Assembly (NCBI GenBank): GCA_017849315.1
Contig: JAFIHQ010000040.1
Location: forward strand, 1-7,446
DNA length: 7,446 nt
DNA from: Treponema sp.
GTDB taxonomy: Bacteria > Spirochaetota > Spirochaetia > Treponematales > Rectinemataceae
Direction: 5' to 3'
Below are positions 1 to 6,441 of this stretch, one piece after another; positions within the stretch are counted from its first letter, which is position 1, and every line of letters starts with the position of its first letter. The position numbers were made by a program, and so were the translations under genes. Below the pieces are notes generated by a model that saw only the letters and a list, made by a program, of their open reading frames with translations, was not told the origin of the DNA and ran no database searches.

Positions 1-1740
1 CACAAACGCATCCCAGTTCTCCGCAAGCATGGAAAAACCCGCTGCAGCGTCGTGCCCACCGTAATCGATAAAAAGATCGGCACATTCTGTCAGCATCTCG
101 GTTATGTGAAGGTTGTTTGCCGCCCTCACGGAACCAACTACTGTCCCATCTTCCCTAAAAGCCGCCACAATGGTAGGCACCTTGAACACATTGACTACTC
201 TGGAGGCCAAGAGCCCCGTGATTCCTGATTTGACCTGATCCGAACCAACAAGTACAAAGCGATGGCTATTGGCCTCATAACTTTCCGAGGCGAGCGGATA
301 AATCGCCTCCCAAACGTCTGTTCCCATCCTGCGACGCTCGGAGTTGGCTTGGATGAGCCCTAATACAGCAGTACCGCGCTCGGCGACATCGTCAGAAATG
401 AGCAAGTCCAGAGCAATCGTTGGCTTACCGATTCTGCCCGCTGCGTTTATAAGTGGAGTAATCTGCCAGGCAATATCGGTAGCGGTCAGGGTTTTGTCCA
501 ACTTGAGCGAATTCTTGAGGTCGCGCAGGCCCAGTCTGGGCGCTTTATTGATGGAATCGACACCTCTTTTTACGATGATCCGATTTTCATCCTTGAGCGG
601 CATGAGATCGGCTATTGTGCCCAAGGCCACAAGTTGCAGATACTCTTCGTCCTTTGAACCGATGAGGCCGGCTTTTTGCATCACAATGCGCTCAAAGAGC
701 GCCAAGAGCACATCGATTTCGGAGACGGGCACTTCGCTGTAGGTTTGAAGATCCAAAAGCCTGCCTATTGCATCGAGCGACTCAGGGCCAAGCGAGGCAT
801 CCAGGCATCCCACGTCGCCAGCAATATCATAACTTTCGATATCGACGGATTTTCCAAAAAGCTGCTTGCTGAGAGCATTCTGCTGGCTTCTGTGCCAGAC
901 AAAGATGGCCCTTCCCTGCAAAAAATATGCCAGCTCTTGGAGTACGCCGGATAATTCCGACTTAGTCGCATCATGCGCAACTGTTTTGGAAAACCGGGCT
1001 TTGGGCACAAGATTGTGTATTCTTATTGCTTCGATCCTGCAGACACTATTTCCGTCGTTTCCACGGAATTCGGAGAAATTCAGCAGGGCGACAGGTTGTT
1101 TGTAAAAACCCGACTGGGCAAAACGCAAGGCCCAGGAGAGTTTATAGGCGACGCCAGCACCCGCGAGGTCCCGAAATGGGTAGCCGCAATCGGGGATTTT
1201 GGGGTCAATTACGGCAAGTGCTTTTGGCAACTCTCCAAATTGAGGCTTGTGATGGTCACAAACGATTGTGTCGATGCCCAGATCGCGGGCGTGCTCGATT
1301 TCTTTGTAGTTCGAGACACCACAGTCCACCGTCACAATCAAAGTGCCATCTTCCCGTGCAAAATCGTCTACTGCCGCCACCGAAAGTCCATAAGGTTCAT
1401 CGCCTTCTGGAACACGATAACTTGCATCGATGCCCAATTCTTGTAGAGTATCCAAGAGCAATGCAGTGGACGTTACACCATCGGCATCGCTGTCTCCGAA
1501 TATCAGGACCTTTTCTTTCTCTTCCGCGGCAAGCAAGACCCGATCCACCGCGTCTTCCATCGAATTGAATAAAAATGGATTACGCAAATACCATAGATCG
1601 TCTTTTAGAAAGTACAGCAACTGTAAAGGAGCAGTAATCTTGCGCCGGGCGAAGATCGATGCATCCAAGAGATCGATGCCGTAATGTTTGGCAAGTTCCC
1701 GGACTTCGTTCTGATTCAGGTCCTGCTTGTCCCACTTCAT
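1..1740 (-). CDS. recJ: Single-stranded-DNA-specific 5'-3' exonuclease RecJ, C-terminus cut off by window edge
   Basis: RecJ degrades single-stranded DNA 5' to 3' in the RecF recombination pathway and in mismatch and base-excision repair, in the cytoplasm. The visible 580 codons have no stop and run off the left edge. Seen: motif I GDSDADG (residues 82-88), VDCG (138-141), the DHH triad (162-164), GAGVAYK (194-200), VALGTIADLMPL with Asp378 (371-382), INAAGRIG (431-438), SGITGLLASRV (505-515) and the DHHA1-type GGHDAAAGF (561-569). All core catalytic motifs are intact, so the enzyme is probably active. DHH-to-Asp378 spacing is about 214 residues, against roughly 60 that I recall for Thermus RecJ. 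The excess, about residues 205-365, is an insert discussed in the findings. The ATG overlaps the deoA stop as ATGA, which fixes the start and suggests translational coupling. Expected full length is about 700 residues. Confidence 0.95.
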   Translation of the reverse strand, partial: MKWDKQDLNQNEVRELAKHYGIDLLDASIFARRKITAPLQLLYFLKDDLWYLRNPFLFNSMEDAVDRVLLAAEEKEKVLIFGDSDADGVTSTALLLDTLQELGIDASYRVPEGDEPYGLSVAAVDDFAREDGTLIVTVDCGVSNYKEIEHARDLGIDTIVCDHHKPQFGELPKALAVIDPKIPDCGYPFRDLAGAGVAYKLSWALRFAQSGFYKQPVALLNFSEFRGNDGNSVCRIEAIRIHNLVPKARFSKTVAHDATKSELSGVLQELAYFLQGRAIFVWHRSQQNALSKQLFGKSVDIESYDIAGDVGCLDASLGPESLDAIGRLLDLQTYSEVPVSEIDVLLALFERIVMQKAGLIGSKDEEYLQLVALGTIADLMPLKDENRIIVKRGVDSINKAPRLGLRDLKNSLKLDKTLTATDIAWQITPLINAAGRIGKPTIALDLLISDDVAERGTAVLGLIQANSERRRMGTDVWEAIYPLASESYEANSHRFVLVGSDQVKSGITGLLASRVVNVFKVPTIVAAFREDGTVVGSVRAANNLHITEMLTECADLFIDYGGHDAAAGFSMLAENWDAFV

Positions 1741-3047
1741 GATGCGGAAATTTCCTCGAGAATAAGCGGAGTTGGGGCAGGCTTATTAACCCCTATTGTG
1801 ACAGCCGTATTGGAAAGCTCGAGCGCAGGCAGCAGTGACGCTTCGTCTTTTCCATAAACTTCTGCAATGACATCGTCTTTTTCCACTCTGTCTCCTCGCA
1901 CTTTTCTAAAGATAAAACCGACGTCTGGACTCACCTTATCGCTGGTTGTATTTCGGCCTACACCAAGATAGACACCGGCCAAACCAATCTTCCATGCGTC
2001 GATAGACTGAATGTACCCGCCTTGCGCCGCCCGCAGCACTGTTTTGTGGCTGGACCGGTATTTTCCACGCAAGTTGAGGAGTTGTTGGACGTCTCCACCC
2101 TGCCTTGCCACGTTGGCAAGGAAGAGCTCGCGCGCTTTTCCCGAAGCGACTGCTTCCTTGCAGCGTTTTTCGCCTTCTTCCACCGAAGGAACAAGGTTCG
2201 CCGTAACTAACATCCAACCGCCCAACCGGTAGGTAAGCTCCATCACATCGGCCGGGCCGTGATTTTCCAGACAGTCCAGAGCTTCTTCTACTTCGAAGAA
2301 ATTGCCGACCGTCAGCCCCAAAGGCTCCGACATGTCGGTTATGACCGCGACCACCTTCTTGCCCATGGAAGAACCTGTGTCTACAAGGCTTCGTGCCAGC
2401 GCTTTGGCGTCAGCAAGAGTCTTCATAAATGCCCCAGGCCCACATTTTACGTCGAGCACAAGCGACTGGGCGCCTTCCGCGACCTTTTTGGAAAGAATTG
2501 ATGCAGTGATAAGAGGAATGGACTCGACCGTAGCCGTGACATCCCGCAAAGCGTAAAGCTTTTTGTCAGCAGGAACTATTTTTGCGGTTTGGCCGGTCAT
2601 GGCAAAGCCTTCGTGCTCCAGCCCCTGTCGGAACTGAGCCTGAGAAAGGGTGGCGTTATAACCAGGAATCGATTCCAGCTTGTCCAATGTGCCGCCCGTG
2701 TGCCCAAGAGCTCTTCCCGACATCATGGGGACCTTTGCGCCGCAAGCCGCAACAATCGGTGCCAAAGGCAAGGAAATCTTGTCACCTACGCCGCCTGTAG
2801 AATGCTTGTCCACAAAAGGCCCAGGAATGCCGGATAAATCCATAACCTCTCCAGAGTTGAGCATGTGGGTAGTCAGTGATGCAGTTTCTTCCGGGGTCAT
2901 ACCTTTAAAGAAAATAGCCATAAGGAGGGCGGATACCTGATAATCAGGGATTTCACCGGCCACATAGCCTTCTATGACAAAACGTATCTCTTCGTCGCTC
3001 AGTTCCAGCCCTGAGCGTTTTTTCATGATAATGTCGACAACTCGCAT
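1737..3047 (-). CDS. deoA: Thymidine / pyrimidine-nucleoside phosphorylase
   Basis: This cytoplasmic enzyme catalyses reversible phosphorolysis of pyrimidine (deoxy)nucleosides to free base and (deoxy)ribose-1-phosphate in nucleoside salvage. At 436 residues it is full length for the family. Seen: phosphate-binding KHSTGGVGDK (81-90), the family signature from Ser110 to Glu125 with SGRALGHTGGT, YALRD (165-169), substrate residues at Arg168, Ser183 and Lys187 matching the numbering I recall for Bacillus pyrimidine-nucleoside phosphorylase, and DVKCGPGAFMK (199-209). The C-terminal domain ends with the usual alpha/beta fold sequence. Overall it reads more like Bacillus-type Pdp, but residue 108 is Met as in E. 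coli thymidine phosphorylase, so thymidine preference is possible; pdp is an alternative symbol. An AGAGGA ribosome-binding site lies 4 bases before the ATG. It appears to be first in a two-gene unit with recJ, with a promoter candidate at 3091-3119. Confidence 0.95.
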   Translation of the reverse strand: MRVVDIIMKKRSGLELSDEEIRFVIEGYVAGEIPDYQVSALLMAIFFKGMTPEETASLTTHMLNSGEVMDLSGIPGPFVDKHSTGGVGDKISLPLAPIVAACGAKVPMMSGRALGHTGGTLDKLESIPGYNATLSQAQFRQGLEHEGFAMTGQTAKIVPADKKLYALRDVTATVESIPLITASILSKKVAEGAQSLVLDVKCGPGAFMKTLADAKALARSLVDTGSSMGKKVVAVITDMSEPLGLTVGNFFEVEEALDCLENHGPADVMELTYRLGGWMLVTANLVPSVEEGEKRCKEAVASGKARELFLANVARQGGDVQQLLNLRGKYRSSHKTVLRAAQGGYIQSIDAWKIGLAGVYLGVGRNTTSDKVSPDVGFIFRKVRGDRVEKDDVIAEVYGKDEASLLPALELSNTAVTIGVNKPAPTPLILEEISAS

Positions 3048-3071
3048 AAGTTCCTCTAAAGTCTCATTCTA

Positions 3072-3089
3072 GTGACGTGTGTAACGCAC
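3072..3089. promoter_or_regulatory. Imperfect inverted repeat at the predicted deoA transcription start
   Basis: The plus strand reads GTGACGTGTGTAACGCAC. The outer GTG/CAC and inner CGT/ACG pair around GTGTA, with one unpaired A in the left arm. It lies directly downstream of the -10, overlapping the predicted start site, where an operator would block transcription. The arms are only 6 bases, so chance is a real possibility. No regulator gene is visible nearby. Confidence 0.25.
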
Positions 3090-3090
3090 G

Positions 3091-3119
3091 AGTATACTTC
3101 AAATCTTGTGTTTTAAAAA
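3091..3119 (-). promoter_or_regulatory. Candidate sigma-70-type promoter for deoA-recJ
   Basis: On the minus strand a good -10 hexamer TATACT (3091-3096) lies 17 bases after a poor -35 TTTTTA (3114-3119). The predicted transcript would start near 3084, leaving about 37 untranslated bases before deoA. It sits in the only real gap (3048-3182) between recO and deoA. The -35 matches consensus at only three positions, so this is a prediction from pattern alone. Confidence 0.45.
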
Positions 3120-3142
3120 GGTACTCCACTTCTTTTTGTTTG

Positions 3143-3163
3143 TGTGGCCGAGTGCCTCGCACA
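3143..3163. other. Hairpin in the recO-deoA gap
   Basis: On the plus strand TGTG (3143-3146) and CGAG (3149-3152) pair with CTCG (3156-3159) and CACA (3160-3163) around a TGC loop, with a two-base GC bulge. It lies about 20 bases after the recO stop and upstream of the deoA promoter candidate. On the minus strand it is followed by an A-rich stretch, not a T run, so it is not a classical intrinsic terminator. It might slow transcription or protect the recO transcript end. Confidence 0.3.
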
Positions 3164-3182
3164 GATTGCCGCAAAGGTCTCT

Positions 3183-4031
3183 TTATGCCTTTAGGGTGAG
3201 CAGAGATCCTTCTGCGGCACTCTGCGCAAGGCTAAATACAATGCGCTTTGTTTTCTTTGCGAGTTCTTCATTTATCGAAGGCAGATTTAGGAGCCCACAC
3301 TGATCCACTGCAGACAGATTTCTTATCCCTTCAAACCCCTGGTAACTAAAAAGCTCCAGAAGGTGCTGCAAATCAACATCGACCGGTACAAGACGCTCCG
3401 GACGGTCAGTATAGTGCGGATGCTCAAACTGGCCGGTGTTCGTCGAGTTTCTGTTGTAGGAGTCTGCACAGTCGCTGCAGACAAAGCCTATGCGGTCTTC
3501 CGAGTACCAGAAGAGTGGACTGCTGTGCCCGGATCTTTCCGGTTCCCGGTCACACGCAATGCAACTGGTGAGATCTGGTTCTAAGCCTAAAATTGCGAGC
3601 ATTCGCCAAAGGAAACAGCACAAAACCATGTCTGCCATAGAGTCGTCGGCATTCTGTAGAAGATGAAAGGCTGTAAGCGCATCGGACATGACTGCGTGGT
3701 ATTCTCCGCCACATGCAGAAGTCTTTAGGATAAACTCCGCTACCACCTCTGCAGACAAAAGCCTTTCGTAGGTTTCCCGCAAACCGGGGAAGGATTCGAT
3801 AATGGCAAGATCATTGAGTTTTTTATAATTCTTTATGTTATCTGAATATATAAATACTTTTGCAAAAACGAATGGCGATGCCAGCGATCGGAGTGTGCTC
3901 TTTGCTCCGCCAAAGACAAAAACGTCAATCAAACCTTGTTCTGCGGTTAGAATGTTAACTATCCTCGATCCAGAAAGCCCTTCTTTTGCATGCAGGAGAA
4001 GTCCGTCGCAGCTTTGGTTCCTTTCTGCCAT
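3183..4031 (-). CDS. recO: DNA repair protein RecO
   Basis: RecO binds single-stranded DNA and SSB and, with RecR, loads RecA onto gaps in the RecF pathway. Seen: an N-terminal OB-fold segment (about residues 7-80) with the typical opening in which a short strand is followed by SRIVNILTAEQGLIDVFVFG; a helical middle containing LCCFLWRMLAILGLEPDL (137-154); and a zinc-binding pair Cys157-x2-Cys160 and Cys185-x2-Cys188. At 282 residues it is longer than the usual 240-250, mostly through a polar stretch after the second cysteine pair (about 190-215). The ATG follows the rhomboid stop by 9 bases with only a weak GAGCG upstream, so translation may depend on coupling to the upstream gene. It pairs functionally with recJ in this window. 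Similarity across the whole length makes the call firm. Confidence 0.9.
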   Translation of the reverse strand: MAERNQSCDGLLLHAKEGLSGSRIVNILTAEQGLIDVFVFGGAKSTLRSLASPFVFAKVFIYSDNIKNYKKLNDLAIIESFPGLRETYERLLSAEVVAEFILKTSACGGEYHAVMSDALTAFHLLQNADDSMADMVLCCFLWRMLAILGLEPDLTSCIACDREPERSGHSSPLFWYSEDRIGFVCSDCADSYNRNSTNTGQFEHPHYTDRPERLVPVDVDLQHLLELFSYQGFEGIRNLSAVDQCGLLNLPSINEELAKKTKRIVFSLAQSAAEGSLLTLKA

Positions 4032-4040
4032 TTGGCGCTC

Positions 4041-4772
4041 TTATTGATCGTCGACGATCCACCATCTAAAGCCGTCGTCGGTGTCGTGCCTTACATAGCG
4101 GTCTCTGCGTGCCACTTGGATTCTTTCTGTTTCAGCCCGCTTATAGTGGCGGGACCAAAGCCAAGAAACAATGAAGCCGGCAATATGAGCAGTATAGGCA
4201 GTACCGCTGGATAGGCCTTCTGCAAGCTCGCTAAAGACCTGCAATACAAACCAGGAAGCGATCACAATCCAGGCGGAAAAGGTCGTCGGAATAAAGTTAA
4301 AGAGCAAAACAACGACCCGGTTTCCGGGGAAAAGCACAAGATAGGATGCCAGAATCCCTGATACTGCTGCAGAAGCGCCAAGCAAGGGCACCTGTGCGGC
4401 GGCTCCACCGGCCAGAATAGATGCCAAGACGTGTACAAGAACTCCGAATGTTCCAGACAGCAGGTATAAAAGGATATAGCGCCTTTTGCCAATTCTGCAC
4501 TCGACATTATCGCCAAAAATGCCCAAGTAGAGCATATTGCCCGCGATATGACTCAGAGAAGCATGAGCAAATTGGCAGGTAATCAGCGTCCAGAGCCTTT
4601 GTCCAGCCGCAATTTCCTCAGGAACGACCGATAAGGCCAAGGTAACCGAATCGTTGAGTCCAAATTCCTGAATAAATACGAAAACGAAGATGTTGATAAG
4701 TATGATGGCCCATGTTATGTACGCGTGTCCGCGTCCACGTCCGCGCCAATTGTCATCGGCAACTGGAATCAT
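4041..4772 (-). CDS. Rhomboid-family intramembrane serine protease
   Basis: Rhomboids cleave transmembrane segments inside the membrane using a Ser-His dyad. The 243-residue protein has a short polar N-terminus with a GRGRG stretch (11-15), about six hydrophobic segments (roughly residues 18-35, 60-80, 98-122, 129-148, 152-180, 192-206) and a charged cytoplasmic-type tail (208-243). Family motifs seen: HASLSHIAGN (His70, His75, Asn79), followed by FGDNVE (86-91); the nucleophile motif GASA with Ser134; and AHIAGF with the catalytic His196. The usual motif is GxSG, so the second glycine is replaced by alanine here; the dyad itself is present and activity is uncertain. The start is supported by an AGGAG site 7 bases upstream and by an extended -10 promoter candidate. 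It leads a likely operon with recO. Its substrate cannot be told from sequence. Confidence 0.88.
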   Translation of the reverse strand: MIPVADDNWRGRGRGHAYITWAIILINIFVFVFIQEFGLNDSVTLALSVVPEEIAAGQRLWTLITCQFAHASLSHIAGNMLYLGIFGDNVECRIGKRRYILLYLLSGTFGVLVHVLASILAGGAAAQVPLLGASAAVSGILASYLVLFPGNRVVVLLFNFIPTTFSAWIVIASWFVLQVFSELAEGLSSGTAYTAHIAGFIVSWLWSRHYKRAETERIQVARRDRYVRHDTDDGFRWWIVDDQ

Positions 4773-4808
4773 GCACTGCTCCTACTAAAGGCACAAAAAA
4801 CTACACAC

Positions 4809-4817
4809 ACTATACCA
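4809..4817 (-). promoter_or_regulatory. Extended -10 promoter for rhomboid-recO
   Basis: The minus strand reads TGGTATAGT: a TATAGT -10 (4809-4814) with the extended TGn element just upstream (4815-4817). I find no good -35 at 16-18 bases, which is tolerated with an extended -10. Predicted start is near 4802, about 30 bases before the rhomboid ATG, leaving room for the AGGAG ribosome site. Confidence 0.5.
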
Positions 4818-4841
4818 TAGGATACAGGAAACAGGCAGAAC

Positions 4842-4861
4842 AATGCAATTAGAATGCGATT
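4842..4861. repeat. Short direct repeat AATGCRATT x2 in the divergent promoter region
   Basis: AATGCAATT (4842-4850) and AATGCGATT (4853-4861) are nine-base copies with one mismatch, spaced 11 bases start to start, about one helical turn. They sit between the two divergent promoters, and the second copy touches the TTGAAA -35 candidate of the HAD gene. This layout could suit a dimeric regulator binding one DNA face. Binding is inferred only. Confidence 0.35.
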
Positions 4862-4887
4862 GAAAGGCTCGTAATAGTTGTGATAAG
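4860..4887 (+). promoter_or_regulatory. Weak promoter candidate for the HAD nucleotidase gene
   Basis: TTGAAA (4860-4865) and GATAAG (4882-4887) are separated by 16 bases. The predicted start would be almost at the ATG (4896), implying a nearly leaderless message. A second option, TTAGAA (4849-4854) with TAATAG (4872-4877) at 17 bases, gives a longer leader but poorer -10. The gene lacks a strong Shine-Dalgarno, which fits a leaderless or weakly translated message. Confidence 0.3.
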
Positions 4888-4895
4888 AATGAACA

Positions 4896-5582
4896 ATGAT
4901 AAAAGCTATTCTCTTTGACCTCGACAATACGCTGTATTCGGAAACCAATGGCCTGGAAGCCCGCGTGCTTGAGCGCATGAACAGATTCGTCGCCGATTTT
5001 CTCATGATGCCCTTAGATGAAACTGCCGTGGTGCGGCGCGAAGGGTCCCGCCGATACGGTACTACTTTGGAGTGGCTCATGGCGGAGAAAGGTTTTAAAG
5101 ATCCGGAAGCGTACTTTAGGGCAGTACACCCAGAAGACGAGATCGAAGGTTTAGCTCCCGACCCGCAGCTCAAGTGGCTTTTGGAGTCACTGCCTTACGA
5201 AAAAGCAATCCTGACGAATTCTCCAAGTGAGCATGCAGAGCGAGTGCTAAAGGCTCTCGGCGTGGAGCAGTATTTTATCAGCATTACAGATATTCGTTCT
5301 AACGGCCTAAAAGGCAAACCTCATGCTGAGGCCTATTTCAGGGCACTTGAAGAAAACAATTTCGATCTTGATACCACGGTTTACGTTGACGACCTACCCA
5401 AGTATGTCAAAGGCTATATGGACCTGGGCGGCAAGGCCATTCTGAAGGACGAAGCCAATAGATATGAGGATTCGGGCGTAAAAAGAATCCATGCGCTCGA
5501 GGACCTGCCGGCAATTATGGAAGTCCTCAATGCAAGTCCTTCCAGTCGCCTTGCCGCCGCCTGCTCAAAGAGCCAAGAATAA
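4896..5582 (+). CDS. HAD-superfamily hydrolase, probable pyrimidine 5'-nucleotidase
   Basis: This is a cytoplasmic phosphatase with the HAD fold; the subgroup it resembles (Sdt1-like pyrimidine 5'-nucleotidases) removes phosphate from UMP/CMP-type nucleotides. The 228 residues show motif I FDLDNTLY (7-14; nucleophile Asp8, general acid Asp10), a helical cap (about 18-85) with the subgroup-like YGTTLEWLM (54-62), motif II LTNS (106-109, Thr107), motif III Lys141 in KGKP, and motif IV VDDLP (164-168, Asp165/166). The subfamily call rests on the LDNTLY-x-GL opening and YGTT; other small phosphatase substrates remain possible. It is the only plus-strand gene. The start gives the standard MIKAILFDLD opening, though the ribosome site is weak. 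Its last 18 codons or so (after about residue 210) are low in conserved sequence and lie antisense to the end of the convergent permease gene. Context suggests it supplies nucleosides to salvage; that is inference. Confidence 0.82.
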   Translation: MIKAILFDLDNTLYSETNGLEARVLERMNRFVADFLMMPLDETAVVRREGSRRYGTTLEWLMAEKGFKDPEAYFRAVHPEDEIEGLAPDPQLKWLLESLPYEKAILTNSPSEHAERVLKALGVEQYFISITDIRSNGLKGKPHAEAYFRALEENNFDLDTTVYVDDLPKYVKGYMDLGGKAILKDEANRYEDSGVKRIHALEDLPAIMEVLNASPSSRLAAACSKSQE

Positions 5583-6441
5583 GCGCTACAAGCGACGCGG
5601 CATAGGGAATAGCAAGAACGAATTCGCTTGGTACTTGCAAAAAGCCTTGTGCGTAATTAGAAAAGCCCTCTGCCAGGGCAAAAATAAAACAGGCGAGCAT
5701 TATCCGTCCGGGCCTGCGGCTCCCCAAATAAATCGCCACCAGCGCAATCCACCCCCGCCCTGAGCTGATATTCGGCACATAGGCAGAAAGCGGCAGCGAC
5801 AGACACGCCCCCGCCACCCAGCTCGACGCCCCCGCCACCACGGCCGCCACAATCTGGTAGTTTTCCGGCTTTCTGCCTATGTCGCGCAAAGCCTCCGGTT
5901 GGGAGCCGCATGCCCTTATTCGTCTGCCTACCGGCGTCTTGTAGAGCACGCCCCAGGCTGCTAGCACGGTCAGCCAGGAAACATAGACTAAAATGCTGTG
6001 CGAAAAAAATGCCTGCCCTAAAAAGGGAACCGAGGCCATTGTTCTGGAAAAAGGACGCATCATTGCCGGCAGAGTAAAGCTTAAGACACTCTTCGTGCCG
6101 AAAAAATGCTGAGAAAGCACAGGTAACAGACCGGCCACCAGGAGATTCGTTCCCAGCCCTGTAATAAAGATATTCGCCTTGTGTCCGAGCGTCGCCTTGG
6201 CGCTAACCCATGCCAGGGCCGCGCTTGCAAGGGCCGCCAGACACAAGCCTGCTATCACACTGTGTAACGAAGCTGCGGCGACTACGCCCACAAAGGCGCC
6301 GAGCATCATGTAGCCTTCCAATGCGATGCTCAAAGCCCCTGAAAGCTCCGTAAAAAGGCCACCCATTGCAGCAAAAAGCAAAGGTGTCATAGCCTCGAGC
6401 GCATTGCCCGTCAGTATAGTTGCGAGGTTCATAAAGTTCAT
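5527..6441 (-). CDS. ABC transporter permease, nucleoside/simple-sugar type (second permease)
   Basis: This is an inner-membrane subunit of a BPD_transp_2-family importer, the YufQ/NupQ-like partner of a permease pair. The 304 residues are almost entirely hydrophobic with about eight to ten membrane segments. Family landmarks: TPLLFAAMGGLFTELSG near the N-terminus, ALEGYMMLGAF (about 40-50), the cytoplasmic coupling loop GRRIRACGSQPEALRDIG (about residues 172-189) and GRGWIALVAIYLG toward the C-terminus. I chose the ATG at 6439-6441 because it forms an ATGA overlap with the upstream permease stop and because the open frame upstream of it is polar, cysteine-rich and out of keeping with the family. 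The substrate could be purine or pyrimidine nucleosides, riboflavin (Rfu-type) or a sugar; salvage genes nearby favour nucleosides. ATPase and binding-protein genes are expected upstream, beyond the right edge. The 3' end overlaps the HAD gene by 56 bases. Confidence 0.87.
   Translation of the reverse strand: MNFMNLATILTGNALEAMTPLLFAAMGGLFTELSGALSIALEGYMMLGAFVGVVAAASLHSVIAGLCLAALASAALAWVSAKATLGHKANIFITGLGTNLLVAGLLPVLSQHFFGTKSVLSFTLPAMMRPFSRTMASVPFLGQAFFSHSILVYVSWLTVLAAWGVLYKTPVGRRIRACGSQPEALRDIGRKPENYQIVAAVVAGASSWVAGACLSLPLSAYVPNISSGRGWIALVAIYLGSRRPGRIMLACFIFALAEGFSNYAQGFLQVPSEFVLAIPYAASLVALILGSLSRRRQGDWKDLH
5661..5679 (-). other. Terminator-like hairpin inside the permease gene
   Basis: On the minus strand GCCCT and AGGGC form a 5-bp G+C-rich stem around a five-base loop (5665-5679), followed by TTTTCTAATT. 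The shape matches a short intrinsic terminator, but it lies about 135 bases before the permease stop, inside codons for ALAEGFSN. The stem is short and translating ribosomes would normally prevent it from forming, so it is probably incidental. Confidence 0.2.
5805..5839. repeat. Two 14-base G+C-rich direct repeats with a 21-base period
   Basis: ACGCCCCCGCCACC occurs at 5805-5818 and again, identical, at 5826-5839. In the permease frame each copy encodes VAGA, giving VAGASSWVAGAC within a membrane segment. The exact match of 14 bases with an in-frame period suggests a local 21-base duplication or G+C-rich codon bias; it leaves the reading frame intact. Confidence 0.6.

Noticed and set aside
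973..1568. Plus-strand open frames of 157 and 180 codons
   Set aside because: They lie wholly antisense to recJ, whose motifs are all intact, and their translations are low-complexity and Arg/His/Pro-rich with no recognisable fold.
3048..3182. Riboswitch or small RNA in the recO-deoA gap
   Set aside because: At 135 bases it holds only a weak hairpin and a promoter-like sequence; no conserved riboswitch core is recognisable.
4769..5173. Minus-strand 134-codon frame over the divergent region
   Set aside because: It is antisense to the conserved first part of the HAD gene and covers the promoter region; no family resemblance.
5630..5700. Intrinsic terminator for the HAD gene on the plus strand
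   Set aside because: The only strong hairpin (5665-5679) is followed on the plus strand by an A run, not a T run.
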